From Trichoplax sp. H2 (lineage: Eukaryota; Placozoa; Uniplacotomia; Trichoplacea): a DNA stretch of 64,000 nt. The stretch is taken from positions 992,001 to 1,056,000 of the forward strand of contig NOWV01000007.1 in the NCBI GenBank assembly GCA_003344405.1, given 5' to 3'. Under the pieces are notes generated by a model. That model did no database searches, had not been told where the DNA came from, and saw nothing but the letters and a program-made list of their open reading frames with translations. Below, piece by piece: positions 41,301-53,241 of the stretch (its first letter is position 1; each line of letters starts with the position of its first letter). Position numbers and translations under genes: made by a program.

Positions 41301-43626
41301 TTTCAAGTGGACAATTGTCAAGTACCATCGGCGTTTTTGATAAAAGTGTAACGAATTATATGGCTTTAATAACAACAAATAATGCCACAAGTTTAAAAAT
41401 GGATATGCTGCCCTTGTCAAAGGGATTGAAGTGGAGTAAAATTAATAATCGGTATTATTCAACTTTATTCAAGATCCCTCAAGGTGCACATTTACTTCAT
41501 CAAACTCTTCCTACAGAAAAGCTAACGACCTATATATTCGGAATTGGCCAGGGAACATCAGTTGCTTATCCAGCAGCTACAAATGTTATGGCAGTATCGA
41601 GAAACTGTGTTCCAACTGTGACCCACGCAGCAGGAAATGATATCGACGACGATTGTGATGGTATTATCGATGAGGAATTACAAAACAACATCGATGATGA
41701 TGGTGATGGCCTTATTGACGAAGATTTATATGCCACGTCTCCGGATCTTCAATTGGACAGCACTCTACATTTGCAGTCTTGTGATATTCATTCGACAACC
41801 AAGGATACTTACGACAGTAAAACTTTTAATTATTCAATCAATTCCAAGTGTGTTCTGTATGGCAGTTCAGCTTTTTCTTTAAAGAAAGTTGACAGTAATA
41901 AACTCACTTCACGTTGCGGGAATAGCCTTATGAGAGAATGGATTTTAACTGATGCCTGTGGTATGACAGTACGAAAAAGTCAGCAAGTCCAAGTTTTACT
42001 CCCTATTAGTAACAAAATTACTCTACCGCAAAATTTTATTGCGAAATGTTCTAGTGATGTGTCTCCAACAGTAACTGGCAAGCCTTCTGTTAATACATCT
42101 GTCTCGTGTAAGGACGTTAAAATTCCGGATCCATCTATAAATTATATCGATAGAGTAGAGAGATCTTCGTGCGATGAAGTTATTTACCGTAAATGGAATA
42201 TCAACTATGAAATGTTTTGTGGGGAAAATATAAGCCATACTCAAGAAATCCACTTAGGTTTGTTATTCGAGCATTCCGTAATTCTCAATTAACCTGTATA
42301 AAATATGTTGTCTATTAGTTTACTGTAATTTACCAATTTTTCCGTAATACAAGAATATCTAGTCAGATTAGACTTTACTAAATCAAAGATGATTGACTTT
42401 TTTTTACTCAAGTTGGCTATAGAGCACCTATTCTACCGCAAATTAGAGATCTTAACGTCAGTAAGAATGCGATAGGCGTATTTTGGTCGGTCAAACCAGA
42501 TGAGACAAATTGTGTGACGGAACTGTTATGCCAGTATAAACCTGCAGATAGTGATGAAGCTAAATCTCGTCAAGTTGATAAATCAGTGAATCCCATTTAC
42601 CTTACTAAGTTATTACCTAATACCACCTATATTATTAGTATGTATACCATTACTAAATGTGGTCGAAGCCACACTCCTGTAGAAGAAGTTATTACTACAC
42701 TTGTTGATGGTAAGAAAGTACTGTCTGTTTCCTATCGCGTGAACAGAAATAAAGCTACACCGGTATGTCATGTTATTATTATTTATCCTTAAGGTGAAAA
42801 ATATACTACGGTGACTACACCATACACTGAAAGCAGCACAGCATCAGATCCGGCGACCACTCCAGCAACAAGTTAGTTCCAATTATTTTAAATTAAATTT
42901 GATAATGTAGATTTCTTATTATAACCTTACGGAATATTTAATGTACATTAATAACATTTCAGCTATGACATCCACCGATAAAAAGCCGGGTGAATTGACT
43001 GGTAAAACCACCGTTCCTAATCCTACAAGTAAAAGCACCACTGTTGACCCTACAAGTAAAAGCGCCGCTGTTAACCCTACAAGTAAAAGCACCACTGCTG
43101 ACCCCGCAAGTAAAAGCACCACTGCTGACCCTACAAGTAAAAGCACCGCTGTTGACCCTACAAGTAAAAGCACCACTGCTGACCCCGCAAGTAAAAGTAC
43201 CACTGTTGACCCTACAAGCAAAAGCACGGCTCCCAACTACACAGCTAAGAGTACAACATATCCAACTGCCAATCCACAAATAAATGGCCCAGTTAGCACT
43301 GGAGTTATCACCGTTATTGCTTTAGTAGTTGCTATTTCGCTAGTTACTGTTGGAGGTGTGGCGTATAGGTAAGTAAAAACAAACATTTATGTGCATCGTA
43401 CATACGTATCAATCTATCATTTTTTGAGTAATGCTATCTTTGAAAGGTATATTAATTTTGCTAACATAATTCTGATAATAGATATTATAAACGAGGACAT
43501 CAATCCGTTAATGTTGCTAGCAAGAAATCTGTACCGCCTTCACAACCTTCATCGAAAGTACCCGTCGACATCGTTTATGCTCCAGAAGTCAAAAAAGGAG
43601 CAGTCCCAAAAGGGACTTCTATTTAA
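38339..43626 (+). CDS. IgGFc-binding-domain membrane protein with DxDxDG loops, FN3 and Ser/Thr stalk
   Basis: Predicted cell-surface adhesion or mucus-type protein; the ligand is unknown. Exons are 38339-38396, 40377-42257, 42413-42709, 42794-42871, 42963-43368 and 43482-43626, joining in phase to 954 aa. Exon 1 encodes a signal peptide beginning MWNIKVLLFISLWAYLEAK. Then come an IgGFc-binding N-terminal-type domain (about 21-430) and two acidic loops (about 441-470) with DIDDDCDGIIDEE and IDDDGDGLIDED, like the MopE-type putative metal-binding motif. A Cys-containing region with REWILTDACG (about 475-645) resembles HYR-like repeats. One FN3-like domain (about 648-745) and nine 9-residue PTSKSTTxD-type repeats follow, then a TM helix (about 885-905) and a short basic tail. 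The first four introns are phase 1, which suits domain shuffling. Domain names rest on recalled patterns, not a search. Confidence 0.85.
43013..43257 (+). repeat. 27-bp coding minisatellite (9-aa Ser/Thr/Lys repeat)
   Basis: Nine tandem 27-bp units encode variants of VDPTSKSTT within exon 5 of the IgGFc-type gene. Units alternate between ACC ACT GTT GAC CCT ACA and GCT GAC CCC GCA forms. The resulting Thr/Ser/Pro-rich stretch just outside the membrane helix would be a likely O-glycosylated stalk. Array length is likely to vary between individuals. Confidence 0.9.
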
Positions 43627-44560
43627 TTTATTCATTTTTTATAACCATTATTTTCATGTTGAATTTCAGTTATATGATTATGTTTCATGTGGTGCATATT
43701 ACTTCTATATCGTTAAAGTTAAATTGCACCTTTGTAGATTCAAAGTATCATTCCTAAATTACAGCTGTATACTAATATATCTACCGATGGTGAAATCTTA
43801 CCAATCTGTACCAGACAAAGTATTTATGACATGACACTGCATTGCATTAATATATAAAGTGTATGCTTGATATAATCATTTACGAATCTTGCAGAAGCTA
43901 TTCTATTATATAACAGTCACTAACTGTAAATAATGACCGTAACGTACTTCGGGCATTTCATGTGGATTTATAATCTTATACCGTAGTACCGTACCTACGG
44001 TTATCCTTAATGATATTACGATACGATACTTGTTGAATGTAATGCATGTAGAACAGGTACTTGAGTCGTATAGCTTTTAATAAAGATGGAATGTGTGTTT
44101 GATACACTCACCTATTTCAAAGCTATTGCATAGGAATTGGATTGACTGTAAATAACTGAAATGATTATTTGTACGTTTGACTGGACTTTAATGGCTTTAC
44201 GACTACAACTTTCCCTTGCTAGTAATAATATCGGCAAATACGAGTCCTGGACCGTTCGTGGAACTCTTTACATACAGTATTTTTTTTAGAGTCTGTACTT
44301 TCTGCTTTATTTCGTCTTTGTGACATTATAGTAATTTAAACAGTGTCGTGATCAGTCGGAAAAATGGAAGAGAAATGACGATTTTGATGCAATCAACAAC
44401 ACTTTTTTGATATCAATCAATACCAATGTCAATTATATTATTCATCGTGCTTAACAGATTCACTTTAAAGTCTTCCAGATTATTGTTTTGCTTAAATTTA
44501 GTCGTTTCAACTAGATTGAAGGTGCGAGCAAAGCGAAATTACGCAGGTAAATATAAACAT

Positions 44561-44636
44561 GTGTAAAACAGATGTGATAGTAAATCTATATTCTACACTG
44601 CACATAGGACTTCTATTTACGACATCTGTTTTACAC
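44561..44636. repeat. Imperfect inverted repeat (hairpin), 15-bp perfect stem
   Basis: GTGTAAAACAGATGT at 44561-44575 is perfectly complementary to ACATCTGTTTTACAC at 44622-44636. The stem extends inward, after a small bulge, by GTAAAT pairing with ATTTAC. The remaining loop is about 35 bp. It abuts the palindromic cluster that begins at 44643. Confidence 0.85.
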
Positions 44637-44642
44637 GTTACA

Positions 44643-44788
44643 GATTATACAGTACTGTATTATACTGTACTGTACAGTACTCTACTCTACAGTACAGTAC
44701 TGTATGGTGAATGCCCTGTACTGTACTGTACTGTACCAAAACCCCGCCAATCTTGTCCCAGCTAACACAGTACTGTACTGTACAGTGT
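44643..44788. repeat. Cluster of TACAGTACTGTA-type self-complementary repeats
   Basis: Words such as ACAGTACTGTATTATACTGT and CTGTACTGTACTGTACC recur across about 145 bp, with an interruption of ordinary sequence near 44735-44765. It has the same vocabulary as the clusters near 1.4 kb and 38.0 kb. Confidence 0.75.
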
Positions 44789-46543
44789 CGATCGCAAACT
44801 CTCAGGAGAATTTTCAGTTTCAATTCACTACACTAGTTTGGCTGTGAAACTGTCGAAATTTGGATTATTTTGTGTATTCTTGGCTGCCTAATTCTATTTT
44901 ATCATGTCAGAATAAGCTCAATTTGCTTATTAGTTCAATCGCCTTGCAAAGGGAAGCCGACAGCAAATTATAAGTGCCTTTCACAACAAGAATTTTTCTA
45001 TGTAGGTCTATAAAGAACAGTCGTAAATCATTTTACTGCACTCATGAGCTGAAAATTGTATTCCTTATTTTTGAAGTTAACATATTTCTTTGACCATTTA
45101 TACGTTAGACAGATCACTAAGTTAGGATCATATCGAGTTTATTATACTTATGGATGTCATTCAATACAATAAAAATTAGTTTTCCCTACAATTTTCTTAT
45201 TTATTCAGTAGATTTCATTTAAAGCAGATACGAATAAATTCTGTCCCAAGCAAATAGTTAGAATATCTACTGAGAATGTTTTCAAGCCTTGTAGTTGACT
45301 TAAGTTGTTATCAATGCAGTATCACCCTTCTATTCATAATGTTATAACTCGATCATGGATGGTACTGTAGAGGCTGTTGTTGGCCATATCAACTCAGTGA
45401 CAAGAAATTACTCATTTAGCTGATGCTACGTTAAAAAAGGAAGAGCGAATGGATGTTTTATATATATTATATAAATACCAATACAGTATTTATGCGTAGT
45501 CGAAGTAACGTCATTTGTATGCAAAATGCTAAATCGTGAATTACTAGATGTGAGTCTAGTTATCCATAGCCAACCTTCAGTGTATTTATAATGAGAATTA
45601 AAACTAGCTTACTACCTTGAGCTACATTCATGGTTGTAAGTGATTTTCTACTGTTTATGCACCCATGGTTATAGTTGATGGGTTAGGAAAGTATCTAATT
45701 TCGATGGCTTAAGGGTTAACCAACTTGATACTTGTCAATTTCGTCCTGGTCTTCAGCTATCATGTTTACTGTGCTACCTATATCCTTTCATACGACGTGG
45801 TAGTTTTTATCCTACGACGTATTAAGCTGTTGCTATTTCAGTACTTGAATTAATAGTATCGGCCAAATTTTGTTAAGGTCATGACACGCGTAAAAATAAA
45901 ATTATCGTAGAAGTGACACGATGTACCCGAGTATCCGTGATCAAAAGTTTGATTTCCATGACATCCGAAATAACCAATAGGACTTTAGCCCGTACATTAT
46001 AAGATACGATAGTAATGAATCAGTAACATGATTCTATAACTGTACGTCCTCAATGCCTAGATTTGATATGTTTATATGTATACGAGCATTAAACGTATTT
46101 GCTAAAGATACATGTTCCTGATAATTTCCTCAGTCAACACTTGTGGTAGTTAGTATGGCCAATGGAGGGATACTCAAACATGTAGTATGAGTGATAAATA
46201 AGAAAGTTTTACTAAATATCCATAATCACTTTTCAGTCTTACACTCTATATATGGATATTATTATTCTAGTTACAGATTTACAGTAACATCTAAATGCAA
46301 GTAACTATTGCTACAACATGATATTCAGGGTTAACAACCGAGAAGACAAGGATCCCATCAATGTATAATTTACACATAAAGCTGATAGGTGTAGCGATCA
46401 ATTATCACCTTATCCATACTTAATTAACCATGACTTAGAAAATATTAAATTAGATTATTCGCCATTGATAACAAATATCTTTTTTAAGTCTAATGACCAA
46501 TCCAACTGCAAATACCACGGACTGTAATGTAGGCTAAGCAGAC

Positions 46544-49500
46544 ATGGAAGATACTCCTCAACGTCGACCTCTAAATCCAACCGACAATGACCAGGATGAC
46601 AACGTTAATAACGATGTTCATGATCCAGATATACGCCTGAAACATTCGTGCTTAAAACAATGCTTAAAATACCAAGTAAGTCCAAATGATGTACTCATAC
46701 CTACACTTACGTTGCAACGATACTAACTATGGATATTTCCTTGATATTTTATTTTTAAAGTGAGTGTCCTAGGTTATATACTGGGTGCTATAAATTAATA
46801 GGTGTACTGTACTCTGTTGACTCTACACTGTAGGATGCAATTGAAATACATTTAAAATTGGTTGATAGAGCACTGGAAGAAAATCGAAATTTGCAGGCAT
46901 GAAACATCCATAGTCAATCAACTATAGATTTCTTTTTACGTTGGAATAAAATATTAAAGTCGCGATACTTTACTATCGCATAGATATCACTGACTAGCAA
47001 TGGTTACAATTTATTTGACATTTCATACAGTTTTACTACATATTTTTGTAGCAACGTGTAAGTGCCAACATCAATTCAGTTTTGGTGAGGCCCGGAACTA
47101 GTATGCGGCACCGTTCTTTACGAAAATTTGTTCCATACTTTGTCGACGACAGCGGAAAGGTAGTTACAATTTGGATGTCTTAACTGTATCACGACGACAT
47201 AATTGTATTATATACTACGTATGAATATTCGCATATAGACTATCATTAAAATGGTAATCTGCTGCCTCCTCGATAATTTAATAACATATTCATTATTATA
47301 TGTTATTAGACCCCACCGAAGAATGAAGATGCTCGTAATGAAAAAAGAGCTAGAAATTCTGTTGTCGTTAATATTAAAAAATGTAATATTTAAGTATCGA
47401 CGTTTTCAATATGAATCGAAACACTTACAGTATTGTACGTTAAAACATTGCATTTATGCCGTTCTGCAGGGACTGCTAATGATAGGAAGCTGCTTGCTGC
47501 TGCGGTCCAAGAACAAGTGCTGGAGAAAGAAATCGCTCCAATTTTATTCAAGTAAGTTTTTGTCATTTGGCAAGAATACTACAGAGTATAATATTTTAGT
47601 ACATGATAATGATCTACGAATGTATCATCATTATTTATTATATACCGATAAAGTTTGTTGTTATGAACATAGTAATAACCAGTAATTAACATGTTCATCC
47701 AACAGACGCACTGGCTTAGAGATCGAATATAAAAAATCTGAGGATCCTGATATCAAGAGCCAAATCAGCAAGGAACAAAAAGCAATTGATAAGTTTCGGT
47801 AGGAACTATTTATTACCAGCCAAATACAATGATATCATTTAAATCTGTCTTACTAAATTTACTAGTCAAGAGCAATAAATATTTAAATTTCAACTGTATT
47901 TAGATCGCTATCATTAAAAGAATTACTTATGAAAGTCCGTATGCCTAAAATCAACTGGCGAAGAATTAGTTCTCAGTTTGTGAGTTACTTTATTGTCATA
48001 GTATACAGGCTTATATCGTTTCTACTATGTAAAACTTTTAAAATATTAAAATTATACGACATTTTTAGTTGCCTCGACACACTCATTTTCAGTGTGAGTT
48101 ACAATGGTTTAATGTTGATCACCCTAATATCAACTATGGCCCTTGGTCAGCAACGGAAGATCAAAACCTTATAAATCTCGCGCAAGAAAACAAATTTTTG
48201 AATTGGATTGCGATTGCAAGATCTTTAGGAGTAAGTAAACTGTCGTATTTTGTTTTACGAGATCATGTGTTAAACCCAATATACTCGTACGTACATACTT
48301 TACGCATTGGCAATAGTAATAAACTTTGGTTGATGTTACTACTACCTACACGTTAGGTAAACCGGACTCCTGCCCAGTGTCTGCAACGGTATATATTACA
48401 TCACGATAGCAGTGTATTTAAAAGGTAATAAAGAATGGATCAGTGATCAATTTGGCGTACTTTTTCCATGATTATTAGCATCTTGAGTCGAAATAATAAT
48501 ACTAGTAATGTCTTGTTACTATGATTGTAGTCGATGGACAGAAGATGAGGATGATTCTCTCAAAAGTCTAGTTAAAGCCCTAGGTACAACAAGCTGGCAA
48601 CAAGGTATTTTTATAATATCAATGGGGAGATTGTCAGAAAATTTTATATTTAGAATTATACTATTGAAACTGCTTTATCGTAATGACTTTGATTTGCATT
48701 TTCTAATCGCCGTTGAATTTTAGTTGCTAGCTATATGGAAGGTAGAACGGGTCAACAGTGCATGTTTAGATGGAAAGCAATCGATCCTGATAAGAGAAGA
48801 GGAGCGTTTACCAAAGAAGAAGATCAGGTATACTGTGAATCAACCTACAAATCATTTTAATGATATTTATTCATTCATTCTTAAATTTACTTGCATTTAC
48901 GCTTACTATGACTTATATTAGCCACTTACAGTTAAAGCTAATAAAGAGTGCTGACATATGTCTGGCAGAACATATTATTGTCGTATCGATTTTTATATAT
49001 GCTTAATATTTATAGAGAATCGGTAAAATACGATATCTAGCTTATAAATCCGACTTGAGGCAAAATACCTATAGTATTAAACAGCGGAAACTATAAATAC
49101 TGTACTGAGTACCAAATTTTCATCACCTTTCATCCGAAGTTATATCAATAGAAGCTGTCCTGGCATACTTTACTGCTTTAGATATCCTGAGTGTCTTATT
49201 TGAAGTCTCATTTTAGTATAGGCTGCACCAGATGTAATGACTGAAATACAATATATATCAATCTTGCCCAATTTCGTAACTTTAGATAAAGAATTAATGT
49301 AAATTATTGAAAGTTAAATAAAACCCTTTTATTTATCGATGTTGTAACGAAGCTTCTGGAGGAAGGAATTAAGAAATATGGATCAGGACATTGGCGTAAG
49401 ATTCAGCAAACCTTCCTACCGTGGCGGACCGATATACAAATTAGAGACAGGTAGCATTACGTTTTCCTATAAACCGAACGTTTTTGTAAAGCACAAAGAT

Positions 49501-50904
49501 TAATTACGATGCCACTGTTGTATCATTAGGTGGATTAATGTTCTCGATCCCGAAGTCAATCGCAAGAGATGGACGATAGATGAAGAGAGGAAACTTTCAT
49601 CTCTAATTCAACACATTGGTGAAGGTAAGAGGAGGCGAATTTTAATGTTTAACTGATTAATGCTAGCGAACTAATCTATGCAAGTATTATAAACGGAAAT
49701 TTTGATGCTATGCATTAGGAAAATGGTCACAAATCTCTAAAGAAATGAGTCTTCGAACAGATAATCAATGTCGTAGGAAATGGATATCTATTCAAGTAAT
49801 TTAGAGATAATTTTTTACTTTTTCTTCTTTACCTATTGTATCAATAGTTTTACTTATGTAAGAGTTCTGACCTTGGACAGCCTATTAGATAATGATCTAT
49901 ATTCAATTTTTAATATTTATTCAAACAGAATTCCTCTAAAAGGAAAGCACGATATCAAAGTTTACGGAGGTTTCCAATAAGTGGCAATATCTCAGAAAAT
50001 AGCGGCTTTGATCAATTGTTTACAGAGGCAGGGAAAGATACAGCAGCATCAAATAGTACGCACCTGGTAGAAATATCAGAAAATCTCGCCGAGAAGCAGC
50101 CCCTAGCAAAGAGATCATCTAATATAGGTAACGTACGAAAACGATAACGTTGCCCAATAACAACCGTAACCGTTTGATAGGTTACTCTTATAATATTCTC
50201 TGACACTGTAGATACTGAAGATTTACAGGCGATACAAGGTAGTCCTGCAAAGAAGCAGAGTCGATCAGACGAATCGTTAGGTACGCATACTGATAATTAA
50301 AATGGGGGACAAACCTGCATTAATTAAGATTGATAAAGATTGCGCGATATCCAAGGATAGTTGTTTCCCTATTTCTGAAGACAAACTCAAATTATGGATA
50401 TTAAAGCAAGAAAGATTGATCTTTTGCTACAGTGTAATATCAAATTTAATTATGGTTTCTATTTCAGATGAAGCGAGGGGACATGAAAATATGATTACTA
50501 AAGAATCGGAGATAACGGCAGATCACAATTATGCTGCTACAACAGAAACAACCAAAAAATCGGCTGAAATAGATAATATCAATTCTTCAGACGCAATCCT
50601 ACCTACGGTAAAGACTAAGCCACAAGGTATACCAAAAGAAGCTATTTGGGATCTTTCTCGTCTACAACGCAGTATTGATAAGAAGCTGCTAAAATTAACT
50701 GATAAATACAGTGGATATTTAAGTAATAAAGGAATCAATTTTCCCCCTCAAGATAAAGACTTATATGAGAAAAAACTACAAAAAATTAAGAGCGTAGCCT
50801 ATCAGGAACGCGCTCAGATTGAGAAACGATATCTGTTACCTACTGGCTATTTATCCGTTAACTTTAATGTAATATCAGTAAACATACCAAACCAAAATTC
50901 GTAA
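46544..50904 (+). CDS. SNAPC4: SNAPC4-like (SNAP190) Myb-repeat subunit of snRNA-activating complex
   Basis: Predicted DNA-binding large subunit of SNAPc, which recognises the proximal sequence element of snRNA-type promoters for RNA polymerases II and III. Exons are 46544-46675, 46834-46896, 47052-47159, 47310-47382, 47470-47551, 47706-47798, 47904-47979, 48069-48230, 48357-48424, 48531-48604, 48724-48827, 49353-49450, 49530-49624, 49719-49795, 49929-50127, 50212-50280 and 50468-50904, giving 669 aa in phase. The N-terminal helix (LKYQ then DAIEIHLKLVDRALEENRNLQ), VPYFVDDSGK and TPPKNEDAR blocks match SNAPC4. Four to five Myb repeats span about 215-435, with tryptophan landmarks GPWSATEDQ, RWTEDED, GAFTKEEDQ, GHWRKIQQ and KRWTIDEER and the helix GRTGQQCMFRW. 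The C-terminal part is low-complexity with a predicted helical segment. Exon 2 appears to end at a GC donor. The protein is much shorter than vertebrate SNAPC4, which has a long C-terminal extension. Confidence 0.92.
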
Positions 50905-53241
50905 TGTAAGTAAAATCATTTATCGCATTTAAAGTATGAAATGCTGCGATATTATTTATTCCTAAATGCAATGTTACCCATAGTGTATGAATAGATTGAT
51001 AATTAATAAATTATTAATAGAAATCTGTAGAAATACCTTTTCCTTGTGCTGTGCGAAATTGATTGATGCATGTCGACACAGAAGTCTGGGATCAGTTCAG
51101 TAGCAGCTGTAAATACAATTATAAAGTGTAATGATATAGCATATTTGCAAGCGTAACATTCTGTACAATTTACGATTAGATTAGCATTTGTAATACAGAT
51201 TTGTAAGAGTAAAATTTATAAGTATCTGTAGTATACCTTACTCTAAATTTATCTTATAAATATGTTGTTCCATATTCAGAATAAGACATTTGTTTATTAT
51301 TAGCTATTTGTATTAGCGCCAGTATTGCTCCAAATATGACTACACACTAAATTGTATCTCCCTATTCATAATCTACCTTTATATCTAGATATTCACGCAT
51401 TCGAAAAATTGTTTTGTTATCATGCACTACTCACAATTCTAATTTGTGTCTTAAAGCAGTTTAACGAAAACAATCAATTATAAATATCCAATGCTGCAAA
51501 GTTAAATTTTTATTGGTAGTATCAGAGGTTACACGATCTTTTCTTAATGACCGTCACTGCTTAGGAATTATGCTGTTAATTTTTGTTTTGTGAATTATTT
51601 AATATAAGTATTTTACATTCTGAATGCAACCGTCAAACAACTTTTATTAAACTTTATTGTACATATTTATAGGTCATCATAATCATTTTACAAAATGCCC
51701 TTTCATCTGTGGGAGGCTATCGTAATGTAGACAAGTGTCGTAACAGAGATTATGTTACACAAGTTCTGTTGAATTCATTAATAAAATTGCAAATAACTAT
51801 TGTATTATTAATTAGTTTACGTCGATAACGGAGTACTAATAAAAAGTGATTGTATTTATTGCTATATTTTCGTCCTTGATATTATCCTGTGATAAACAAA
51901 GTGAATTAAAAATATTCAGTATACAGCATCACTAATAGAATATTATTATAGCCTAGAAATTATATTTATAAATAAATTCTCCATGGATATACTTATGATG
52001 TAAAGCCTCAGTTTTATTGTATGTCGTACCTAATACTCTTGTGAATGTGTCCCACTCCTGTTATACTTTTTCACACGCAGTTTTACTGACAACTTCATCA
52101 AAAAGGAGGATTATCTGCAATATTTATCTCTTTTTCAAACATACAAAGTATCATACAGTACACATTTCTCGATGTCTATATATACTGTATCGTACGCCTA
52201 CACTGGGCCGCACTATATTGCATACTAATACTTAATTATACGGATACATTTTTGCAACATATGGTACTAATATTATAAGTATGTAAGTGTACTACAGCAT
52301 ATGAAAGTATTTGAACTAGCTGTAGATATAACGATAAAGAACTAATGAGCTTTCACACTTTCAGACTCAGCTTGTTAATACAATAGCTAGAAAAAGCGTA
52401 ATCGCCTATTTTCGTTATAATGACGATAATGTTTACTTGAATAACTTTAAATTTACAAGCTAGTCCATTTAATGGCAATGATACATACCATAAACACAAA
52501 AATCAGAATGTTGTATTTGAAATAGAAATACAATGTATTTAATCGGTTGAAGTACAAGCATCAATATATAACTTCTAATTAGCTGCTGTGTAAATATATT
52601 TACAGTATATATTTCAATATGCATATACGTTTACCACATACAAATTTGCAAGATATTTCATTAGTTTAGCAAAGTTTAATTCAGGTTTGTAGCCAGACAA
52701 TAATGGGATTTGTCTTTTATATGATATTGTCAATTTATTATCCTATTTACACTATGGTATATAGTATATACTATGACTCGAAGTTGTCCATGAAGAAGAA
52801 AACTGAGGTATTTCTAGCAATGTAGTATTACAATAGTCAAGATTAAGTGAAAATCTATATGAACTAACTTAAACAATATCATTGATTGTTAATTAATCAT
52901 GAATTGGCATATTTAAGAAATATGAATATACGCAGCTATGACTAAAATGATGATGTGCCTAAAAACATACTATTTATTTATGGAACCGATCTTAGTTATA
53001 CGTAATTGAACGATTTTGTTTTGTAGCGAACGAATAATTCTGCATCGTAATTTTGTGATATTAAAAAATGCTATCAAATTTTTATCGGATATAAATTTTA
53101 AACCCATTCTTAATAAGCACGATAAGTGTATAAATACATTTGATACATCTAGTTTTGCGGAAGTCTGATCGATGGCAGGGCTGTTAGCTTATATCTATTT
53201 TAAAATCGATAGAAACTTGTTTTAATGTATCTAGGCAATAA
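50905..53241. other. Convergent intergenic region
   Basis: This lies between the 3' ends of the SNAPC4-like gene and the CUB-type gene. I see no coding exon. The open frame at 52017-52235 has no recognisable domain. Several AATAAA or ATTAAA words near 51.0 kb could terminate the SNAPC4-like transcript. Confidence 0.6.

Larger units (their letters stand above)
43627..46543. other. Intergenic between IgGFc-type and SNAPC4-like genes
   Basis: I find no supported gene. An AATAAA near 44080 could serve the upstream gene's 3' end. The stretch holds a long inverted repeat at 44561-44636 and a palindromic repeat cluster at 44643-44788. The rest is unremarkable AT-rich sequence. Confidence 0.6.

Noticed and set aside
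42919-43283. Open frames on both strands over the Ser/Thr repeat (Val/Leu-rich and Cys/Phe-rich products)
   Set aside because: They are alternative-frame reflections of the 27-bp coding repeat.
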